From Leptobacterium flavescens (GTDB lineage Bacteria; Bacteroidota; Bacteroidia; Flavobacteriales; Flavobacteriaceae), in NCBI RefSeq assembly GCF_010671605.1, contig NZ_JAABOO010000003.1, forward strand, positions 375,993-439,992: a DNA stretch of 64,000 nucleotides, in the 5' to 3' direction. This document shows positions 1-7,900 of this stretch, one piece after another. A program made the position numbers and the translations under genes. The notes under the pieces are model-generated. The model was given only the letters and a program-made list of their open reading frames with translations. It did no database searches and was not told the DNA's origin. Each line of letters begins with the position of its first letter. The stretch's first letter is position 1.

Positions 1-567
1 AAATACTTAGCCGATATTATGACGGATGATTTCAAATCGCCGATTACGACAAAATCAATGACGAGATATTTTAAGGGAGAACAAAGCCCTAAAAAGGATC
101 TCAGGGATGCTTTGGCTAAATATCTGGAATATGAGAACTATGAAGATTTTGTACTTAAAAATTCAAAGAAAGGATCTTTAAAGTTTTCTAAAAAAGGGAT
201 AAGAGCCTTGATCCTGTCAATAGTGGTATTAGTAGCTTATTTTGTTTATTCACAGCTAATCAATTTCGGAAAAAGCTATATGCATTGGATAGATGATCAT
301 TACGAAGAAGTAGCTGCCAAAGACACTTTAGGGAAAATCGGAGTAAAAGAACTCGATAAAAAATTACTACAGGAATTTAAAAAAATAAAGGTTTGCGATA
401 CCACCACCTTTTTTATTGAAGGCAAGCCTATTATCTGGTATTTTAAATCCAATAATGAGTATGAGTATTTTACGGCACCCGGCCTTCATCCTGTTAATGG
501 AAAAACATTAAAAGTGGTGTCAACAGAACACGCAAGAATTGTTCATGATGAGGTAAAATGTGAATAG
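1..567 (+). CDS. Membrane-anchored hypothetical protein with N-terminal helical domain (5' partial)
   Basis: The reading frame is open to the window edge, so the ATG at 19 is probably internal and the true start lies upstream. The first ~45 visible residues (SMTRYFKGEQSP, then a helix ending in YENYEDF) resemble the C-terminal part of a small helical domain common at the N-terminus of Bacteroidota proteins, in which a TLxRFF-like helix is followed by a second helix. One membrane segment follows at about residues 61-80, then a ~100-residue extracytoplasmic domain I do not recognise. It converges with the next gene. Function unknown; I am confident only that it is a real, truncated gene. Confidence 0.6.
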   Translation, partial: KYLADIMTDDFKSPITTKSMTRYFKGEQSPKKDLRDALAKYLEYENYEDFVLKNSKKGSLKFSKKGIRALILSIVVLVAYFVYSQLINFGKSYMHWIDDHYEEVAAKDTLGKIGVKELDKKLLQEFKKIKVCDTTTFFIEGKPIIWYFKSNNEYEYFTAPGLHPVNGKTLKVVSTEHARIVHDEVKCE

Positions 568-602
568 ACAGGATCTGTACAAAATGAATATAATGGGGTT
601 TT

Positions 603-625
603 AAAAAGGACTTTCCTTAGGAAAG
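603..625 (-). terminator. Short terminator hairpin between convergent genes
   Basis: A perfect 7-bp stem (ACTTTCC, loop TTA, GGAAAGT) overlaps the stop codon of the minus-strand gene. On the minus strand it is followed by a short T run. It is weak but suitably placed. Confidence 0.35.
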
Positions 626-1093
626 TAAAAGTGCTGACCTTATCTCATCTTCATTCCGGATACCTATCAAAAACTTTTTTCCGTTTTTTAATTTTATGGA
701 TAGACCTTTGTTGCCTCTTATCCTGTAAACGGAACCGTATTTTATACTGATCCTTATCCCGGCACTTAACATCTTATACTCTATAACTTCCATCTTTTCT
801 ATATCCTGAATGGGTATTTTTTTTCTGAAAAGAGGAAAAAAATGAATACTGATAAATTTGGCATCAATACTTAAGCTTAAACTCAGAACACATAAAAAAC
901 AAAAAACGCCCAGCAGAGAAATTGTAAAAACAACTAAACCGGTATTCGACATTGGATAATCACCCAGAGGAATACCTAAAAATAACTGCTGATAGGTTCT
1001 ATAGATAAGATATACACCAATAATAAATAAGAATACACAAAGCCAGAGAGGGGCAAATCTTTGCTTTTCTGAATAGTTGATTTCTTTTGTCAT
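617..1093 (-). CDS. Two-TM membrane protein with bacterial PH-like domain
   Basis: A 158-aa protein. Two hydrophobic segments (about residues 14-33 and 50-75) are followed by a soluble C-terminal part of alternating strands (SIHFFPLFRKKIPIQDIEKM, then an L-K-N-G-K-K-F-L-I turn). That pattern is typical of small bacterial membrane proteins carrying a PH-like fold. There are no catalytic motifs. It converges with the truncated gene at the window start and shares no obvious operon. The domain assignment is inferred from pattern only. Confidence 0.6.
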   Translation of the reverse strand: MTKEINYSEKQRFAPLWLCVFLFIIGVYLIYRTYQQLFLGIPLGDYPMSNTGLVVFTISLLGVFCFLCVLSLSLSIDAKFISIHFFPLFRKKIPIQDIEKMEVIEYKMLSAGIRISIKYGSVYRIRGNKGLSIKLKNGKKFLIGIRNEDEIRSALLLS

Positions 1094-1234
1094 TTGGAAT
1101 AATGTTTTATTGTGATCTAAATAAAATAGAAGTTCTAATTATTTGAAAACCACAATAGATAACTCAATCCTGAATATAAGGAAAAAAGGATGTGAAATTT
1201 ATTATTTATGTTTTTGCAGTGGCCAGGGGATTGC

Positions 1235-1345
1235 TTCTCCCGATATCCATTGGGATCGCAATGACCGATTATAAGAATAATGTCTTCGCGAGAGGAACGA
1301 AGCGACCTCACAATGCCAGACTCTCCTCTGCAATACGGATGAAAC
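1235..1345. repeat. Dispersed palindromic repeat island
   Basis: This non-coding stretch includes GTCTTCGCGAG followed by AACGAAGCGACC at 1282-1309. The same inverted-repeat arrangement recurs at 26419-26446 (GTCATCGCGAG, GCGAAGCGATCC). The minus-strand reading frame here is an accident of the repeat. The rest of the 1094-1564 gap holds the promoter module of the next gene. Confidence 0.5.
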
Positions 1346-1370
1346 ACTTTTCTTAAGCCAATTTCTCAGA

Positions 1371-1500
1371 TTTCATGAAATAATCAGAACAAACTTTGTT
1401 GTTAAATGGCTGATTTACAGATTGCTATTTTTGATTTCGTGAAACAAATCTTCTGTTGATGAAAAATACTTATCTGTTATTCATTAAGTAATTAGTTTTA
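1371..1500 (+). promoter_or_regulatory. Twin-palindrome promoter module, copy 1 (RHS gene 1)
   Basis: TTTCATGAAA at 1371-1380 and TTTCGTGAAA at 1435-1444 are 64 bp apart start to start. The -7-like box TAGTTTTA lies at 1493-1500, 58 bp after the second palindrome. The same architecture recurs at 4776, 11868, 12396 and 12767. No TTG -33 element is visible, which fits an activator-dependent promoter. Confidence 0.6.
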
Positions 1501-1502
1501 AT

Positions 1503-1558
1503 GTTGAAGGCACCCTTTTGCCTTTGCAACTCTAAACCATTGGGGCGGAAAAAATCCG
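1503..1558 (+). promoter_or_regulatory. Structured 5' leader of RHS gene 1
   Basis: A hairpin pairs GTTG (1503-1506) with CAAC (1527-1530) and AGGCA (1508-1512) with TGCCT (1519-1523). A second, shorter one pairs CGGA (1546-1549) with TCCG (1555-1558) just before the ATG. Both are conserved in the leader of RHS gene 2 despite sequence drift in the loops. Confidence 0.5.
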
Positions 1559-1564
1559 AACTGA

Positions 1565-4500
1565 ATGAGAACTATAATTTTATACATACTGTTTATTGGG
1601 TTTTTGTATCCAAATGCGTACTCGCAAACGGAATTGCCCAATATTGTTCCCTTGAGTCCTAATGCGGCATCGATCGCAAAATATGGTGAAATCCCTATAA
1701 GTTATTTTACGGGGCTGCCGAATATCAATATTCCTGTCTTTGATATAGTATCTACAGAATTGAGTCTGCCGTTATCTCTGAATTATCACTCAGGAGGTAA
1801 TAAGGTAGAGGCTATTGCTTCTTGGGTAGGCCTGGGCTGGTCCCTGAACAATATTCCTTCTATTTCCAGGAATGTCAGGGGGATTCCGGACGAAGGAACA
1901 GGAGGGTATTTTTCAAAATTTCAGGGAAAGACCGTCAAAGAGTTGTGGGATGAGAATGATAGCGGGAATAGTACTTCCTATGATCAGTTTCGGGCATATT
2001 TATATCAGAGAGAAGTGGATTCGGAGCCAGATATTTTCTATTATAACCTTCCAACAGAGAGCGGGAAATTTTTTTATAACCAGGAATCGGATGAGTTTGT
2101 GACTTTCCCAAAGTCTAATGTAAAAATAACGAGAAACGGAAATAACTATAATTTACGGACCCAGGACGGAGTGGAATACGTTTTTGATATAAGGGAAATG
2201 ACAACTGCCAGAGGAGGGGCTTTATTCAACCCGATTATTTCGAGTTGGTATTCTTCAAAGATGATCTCTGCCAACCGTAGAGATACAATAAGTTTTAGAT
2301 ATATATCGGAAAATCAATTTTATAAAACAAAATCTGCAATAACCAAATATCAGTGGATCGGGGGAGATCCGGTTAGTATACCTTCCAGTCTGGAAAGCAT
2401 TAATACTACAAATACGATTAATGCAAAGATACTTTCGGAAATAAGGTTTAAAAAAGGCTATATCCGCTTTAACAGAAATACCGAAGAAAGAGAGGATCTG
2501 CAGGGAGGACATAGTTTAAATAATATCTCGGTTTATAATTATAAAAATGAACTGATCCGTAAATACCATCTCACTTTTAAATATTTGCAAGCTAATAACA
2601 GCTGTTCCAGGGAGAGCAGTTATTCTCATAAATGGATGTTACTTGAAAAACTGGAAAATACTTCTCCTGATTTAGTTACCAAATTAACACATCGGTTTTC
2701 CTATAACGAGAACTCCACTCCTCCATGCCGATTAAGTCCTGCACAGGATTATTGGGGATATTATAACGGTCGTATTTCCAATGTGAATCTTATTCCTACC
2801 GTAAATATTCCGAATTCAAATCCCCCATTACAAATTGCAGGAGCTAATCGAGAGGTAAATTCTGTAAGATCGCAATTCGGGATCATAGAAAAAATAATAT
2901 ATCCAACGGGTGGCTATACTGAATTTGACTTTGAAAACAACGAAGCAGATGCCGAGGATCTGCCACCACAATACACAACCGATTTTGCATTTCTGGAAGG
3001 TGAGGGCGAAGGTACTCCGACAACAGATTATTATGAGCAGGCTTTTACGATCAATAACCCTTCCGATTCTTTTCTCAATGGTAATAACCCGAATGGCGGA
3101 GCTACCGTAAGTTTTGAAATAGGATACCCCGGTTGCGATATTTCTGCCGGGGCCAATTTCTGCGCTGTATTCAGACTAAGAGGGAATTCTTCGGAGAATT
3201 CCAGCGTTAACTATTCCTTGCATACCGATAGAAATTTTTATTTGCCTAACGGCGATTATAAAATAACGGCTTCCTTTAACCAGGATCCTCCTCAGTATCA
3301 GGAATTCTATTTTACGGCCACATGGAATATAATAGATACAACTGCTGAACAGGACAATAGATATGCAGGAGGTTTAAGGGTAAAAGAGATCAGAAGCTAT
3401 GTTAACTCATCTTCCGTACCGATAATCAAAAAATATAAATATACTACTGCTTATTCATCTACCGAATCTTCAGGTGATATCTTTAGTGAGCCGAATTTTA
3501 GCTTTTCAGACGAGATGGAATACCATGTTTGGACTTATGATCCCAGATTGGCGGCTTCAAGTGTTAAAAGGGGTAATTATCTTAGAATAAGATCTTTCAG
3601 TAACACTCAACAAATAAGTCATTCCGGTGCATTTGTAGGGTACAAGAATGTAATTGAAGAAACCAGCAATGCAGATGAAACAGGATATACGGAATATAAA
3701 TTTTCACACCTGAGAGATATTCCTTTCGGTGGGTTTCCTTATCCACCGGCGCAGAGTAGTGAACTGGACAGAGGGCAATTATTAGAGGAGATCAATTATA
3801 AAAAACACAATGATATCTTTATTCCGGTTCAAAGAAGATTATTGGAATATACGAGTCAATCTTATGATCTGAGCGGCACTTCCTATCCGGTTTATTCTTT
3901 TGGCCTTAAATGGGAGAATAATATCATATCCAACGATCCGAGCCAAAATACCCTCTTATACGAGTATGCCCAGAACCTGGTAGAGTATGAAGTAGATGGT
4001 GGTTGGAACAGTTTGTCCAGAGAAACGGTAGAAAATTATTATGGAAACGATACCATAAAAAGAATCACCAACTATTATTATGATAATTCAACTCATCTCA
4101 ACAGGACCAGAACAGAAATAACAGATAGTAATGGTAATACACGATTAGATAAAATAAACTATCCTCAGGATATTGCCGATCCCAGCTCTTCCGTTACCGC
4201 TTTAATCAATCAAAATCGTTTGAAGATACCAATTGAAGAGGAAACAACTCAAAATGGAGCGGTTCAGAAACAATCTACTGTTTTCAGAGATTGGGGTAGT
4301 AACATTATCCTTCCGGAATTTGTTCAAACTTCTAAAAACGGAAGTGCTTTGGAGAACAGGATCGTATTTAAAGATTACGATTCGGAAACTAATATTCGTG
4401 AGATCTCCAAGGCTGATGGTACCTCCATCAGTTACATTTGGGGATACAATAACCAATACCCGATTGCCAAAATAGAGAATGCAACCCTGGGTGAGATCGC

Positions 4501-4765
4501 TTCGGCATTGAATATTACGGAAGAAGTCTTAAAGACTTATGACGAATCCAATCTATCTGAAATTAACGATTTGAGGCAAAGCCTGCCTAATGCCATGATC
4601 ACTACCTACACCTACAGGCCTTTGGTAGGAGTGACCAGCATGACCGACCCCAGGGGTTATTCTGTCTTCTATGAATATGATGGTTTTCAACGCCTGATCC
4701 GGATAAAGGATGCGGATGAAAATATATTGTCAGAATACACATATCACTACAAAAACGAGGATTAA
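1565..4765 (+). CDS. Secreted RHS-repeat protein (first half of a split RHS pair)
   Basis: A 1066-aa protein with a signal peptide (about residues 1-20, ending NAYSQ). The next ~100 residues (YGEIPISYFTGLPNINIPVF, then SLNYHSGGNKVEAIASWVGL and WSLN) match the entry region of RHS/TcdB-like shells. The body is a beta-rich RHS array ending in YD-type repeats (VFYEYDGFQRLIRI). There is no RHS-associated core and no toxin tip: the protein stops at a YHYKNED tail. It lies 205 bp upstream of a second RHS gene with a duplicate promoter, so the two are probably made together and may build one cocoon, as TcB and TcC do. The family is secure; the pairing is inferred. Confidence 0.8.
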   Translation: MRTIILYILFIGFLYPNAYSQTELPNIVPLSPNAASIAKYGEIPISYFTGLPNINIPVFDIVSTELSLPLSLNYHSGGNKVEAIASWVGLGWSLNNIPSISRNVRGIPDEGTGGYFSKFQGKTVKELWDENDSGNSTSYDQFRAYLYQREVDSEPDIFYYNLPTESGKFFYNQESDEFVTFPKSNVKITRNGNNYNLRTQDGVEYVFDIREMTTARGGALFNPIISSWYSSKMISANRRDTISFRYISENQFYKTKSAITKYQWIGGDPVSIPSSLESINTTNTINAKILSEIRFKKGYIRFNRNTEEREDLQGGHSLNNISVYNYKNELIRKYHLTFKYLQANNSCSRESSYSHKWMLLEKLENTSPDLVTKLTHRFSYNENSTPPCRLSPAQDYWGYYNGRISNVNLIPTVNIPNSNPPLQIAGANREVNSVRSQFGIIEKIIYPTGGYTEFDFENNEADAEDLPPQYTTDFAFLEGEGEGTPTTDYYEQAFTINNPSDSFLNGNNPNGGATVSFEIGYPGCDISAGANFCAVFRLRGNSSENSSVNYSLHTDRNFYLPNGDYKITASFNQDPPQYQEFYFTATWNIIDTTAEQDNRYAGGLRVKEIRSYVNSSSVPIIKKYKYTTAYSSTESSGDIFSEPNFSFSDEMEYHVWTYDPRLAASSVKRGNYLRIRSFSNTQQISHSGAFVGYKNVIEETSNADETGYTEYKFSHLRDIPFGGFPYPPAQSSELDRGQLLEEINYKKHNDIFIPVQRRLLEYTSQSYDLSGTSYPVYSFGLKWENNIISNDPSQNTLLYEYAQNLVEYEVDGGWNSLSRETVENYYGNDTIKRITNYYYDNSTHLNRTRTEITDSNGNTRLDKINYPQDIADPSSSVTALINQNRLKIPIEEETTQNGAVQKQSTVFRDWGSNIILPEFVQTSKNGSALENRIVFKDYDSETNIREISKADGTSISYIWGYNNQYPIAKIENATLGEIASALNITEEVLKTYDESNLSEINDLRQSLPNAMITTYTYRPLVGVTSMTDPRGYSVFYEYDGFQRLIRIKDADENILSEYTYHYKNED

Positions 4766-4775
4766 CTCTGTGTGA

Positions 4776-4905
4776 TTTCATGAAACAACCAAAACAGGGT
4801 TCATTATTAAATAACTGATTTACAGTTGTTTGTTTTTGATTTCGTGAAACAAATCCTCTGTTGATGAAAAACACTCAACTGCTGTTCTTTAAGTAACTAG
4901 TTTTA
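4776..4905 (+). promoter_or_regulatory. Twin-palindrome promoter module, copy 2 (RHS gene 2)
   Basis: TTTCATGAAA at 4776-4785, TTTCGTGAAA at 4840-4849 (64 bp apart) and TAGTTTTA at 4898-4905 (58 bp further). It is clearly paralogous to copy 1, with similarity running through the leader to the start codon. Confidence 0.6.
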
Positions 4906-4907
4906 AT

Positions 4908-4965
4908 GTTGAAGGCATCCTTTGCCTTTATCAACTCTTAAACCATTGGGGCGGAAAAAAATCCG
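4908..4965 (+). promoter_or_regulatory. Structured 5' leader of RHS gene 2
   Basis: GTTGA (4908-4912) pairs with TCAAC (4931-4935), and AGGCA (4913-4917) pairs with TGCCT (4923-4927). CGGA (4952-4955) pairs with TCCG (4962-4965). The basal stem differs from copy 1 but still pairs. Confidence 0.5.
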
Positions 4966-4970
4966 AACTG

Positions 4971-7900
4971 ATGAGTATAAAAAAATATGTATTAGTAGTA
5001 GTATTGAATTTTATGTGTTTAACCGCTTTTACTCAGGAAGAAATCCCTTTGAATTCCCTCATAGAAGATTTTCCTGCTGAGGATTGCCCGTATGTAAATT
5101 CGGCACCTTCTGTGACCAACCATTGTGGATATACCCAACTATCGTGGTCTGCCGTTCCCCCTTTTAATGTTTCCTGGTATTGGCAAAGTACTCCTAATGG
5201 TACCAGTACAGCAAACTCTTCTACTACTATAAACAGGACCAGTGGTACGGTTTATTATATCAGAGCAAAAAATTATAATACGAATTGTTGGGGAAATTCC
5301 AGAGCAGTTAATTATACGGTGAATGCCAGTCCGGCAATACCTCCTTTACCCACAGTAGCTAATGGTTGTGGAAGCGTCAGGATCACCCGTGATACGCCTC
5401 CTTCGGGCCAGACCTGGTACTGGCAAAGCAGTGCTACCGGAACCAGCACTGCCAATTCTTCCAGCAGTATACTAAGGGCCGGAGGAACCGTAGCTTATTT
5501 ACGTGCAAAAAGCAATAGCGGAAATTGCTGGGGCCCGACCAGAACCATTCGTTACAGTGTTCCCCGTGTTCCTTCGATGCCGGAAACTGTTTCAATAAAC
5601 AGAAGCTGCGGACGAACCACTTTAAGCAGAAGCAACCCTCCACATGGGATCACCTGGTATTGGCAAAGCAGTGCTAATGGTACCAGCAGGGCCAATTCGG
5701 GTACAACTATTACCCGAACCTCAGGCACCGTGTATTACCTGAGGGCCAGAAATAACAGTAGCGGCTGCTGGAGTGCAGCAAGAAGAGTAAATTACAGTAT
5801 TATCCCCACTCCCGTGATCCCCAGTATGCCCACCATTACCAATAATTGCGGGAGTACTGTCCTTAGAAGGAGGACTCCGCCCAGCGGGCAGACCTGGTAT
5901 TGGCAAAGTAGTGCCAATGGAACCAGCAGGGCTAATTCCGGGGCAAGTATTACCCGAACCTCAGGGAGTGTATATTATCTGAGGGCCAGAAATAACAGCA
6001 ATGGCTGTTGGGGCCCTTCCCTGGCAGTTTCCTATACGATTGATGAAGTACCACCTGCGCCCAGAAATATCAGGGTAACGGATGGTTGTAATAATGTTAT
6101 ACTTACGGCGGGCCTCCCCCCAGCAGGAGAGAGCTGGTACTGGCAGGATTCTCCTGCAGGTACCAGCACCTCCATTTCTACACTTAGTATTATCCGCACC
6201 ACCGGAAGTATCTATTATATAAGATCTAAAAGTAACAACAGCGGCTGTTGGAGTACTGCTACAGAGATTAACTACACTGTACCGCGACCCGTTTCCTGGT
6301 ATGCAGATACCGATGGAGATGGTTTTGGAGATGATTCGGAAATGATCTCCTCCTGCAACCAGCCCGAAGGTTACGTAAACAATAACCGGGACCGTTGTCC
6401 GGATACCTATGGATTGTATAATGGCTGTGAGTATATTCCGGTCGTCCTTAGCAGTAACAGGAACTATATCTATACCCGGACACCTCAGGTAGCGATGAGT
6501 GTTATAGACAGCACGACCATAAAGAACAACACCGACCTTATAGAAGAGGTGGTTTATATGGATGGCCTGGGCAGACCGGAACAGCAAATTGCTTTAAAAC
6601 AATCGCCCGATAAAAAAGATATTATTACACCTGTATTTTATGATTCTCTGGGCAGGCAGCCTAAAACCCATTTGCCATACAAAGCAACGGGTACTATAGG
6701 GAACTACCGAACCAACGACCAGGAACTGGCAGTACAGAACTATTATAATGTTCATTACCCGGCAGATTTCTCGGAGGTGGCTATAGAAGATATTAATGCC
6801 TATTCGGAGATACTTTTTGAAGCTTCTCCATTAAACCGCCCGTTAAAACAGGCTGCTCCGGGTAAAGCCTGGAAGCTTGACAGCGGTCATGAAATAGAGT
6901 TTGCATATCAAGCCAATAGCGCGAATGATTCGGTGCGTCTTTTTAGGGTTGGTTTTACCGATAACAATACCGCAGCTCCGTATCTGATCAGTTCTTCGAG
7001 CTATTATTCCCCTGCCGTATTGTATAAGACCATTACCAGAGATGAGAATCACCCCGGTGGTGAAACAAAGAACCATACCACGGAAGAATTTAAAGATAAA
7101 CAGGACAGAGTGATCTTAAAGAGAAGTTATAATTACTCCTCTCCCTCAGGGGGAGGCCGGGAGGGGGTGTACGATACCTATTATGTTTATGACGATTTTA
7201 ATAACCTGACCTATAGTATTCCACCCGGGGTAGATATTTCTGATGGGGTGAGTACTACGGAACTTAACGAACTCTGTTATCAATACAAATACGATCACAG
7301 AAACCGGATGATCGGAAAAAAAGTACCCGGTAAGGGATGGGAAGATATAGTATACAATAAACTGGACCAGCCAATTTTAACGCAGGATGCGAATATAAGA
7401 ACACAAAACAAATGGATATTTAGTAAATATGATGCTTTTGGGAGGTTAGCGTATAGCGGAATGTACAACAGCAACAAAATAAGGGATAGCCTTCAGGTAG
7501 CGGCAGATGCTGTTAGCGATCAGTACGAGCTTAAAACCACTACCGCTGATACCCTGGCGGCTACTCCCGTTTATTACAGCAACCATGCATATCCTGTTGA
7601 TAATCTGCAGGAGATATTCACCATAAATTACTATGACAACTACCTGTTTAACAGGGACAGTCTTTTAGTCCCGTCCGATAGTATTTATGGACAGGCAATG
7701 GTAGCCAGTGTCAGAGGGCTGGCAACCGGTAGTAAAATACGGGTATTGGGTAGTGATACCTGGATTACTACCATTACCATCTATGACAAAAAAGGCAGGC
7801 CTATCTATACGGCCAGCAAGAATAACGAATTGCATACTACCGACATTACAGAAACAAAACTGGATTTTACCGGAAGGGCCCTGGAAACCAGAAGTACTCA

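Noticed and set aside
1135-1347. Minus-strand 70-codon ORF
   Set aside because: It runs through a dispersed repeat, has biased composition, and shows no homology-like pattern or plausible start context.
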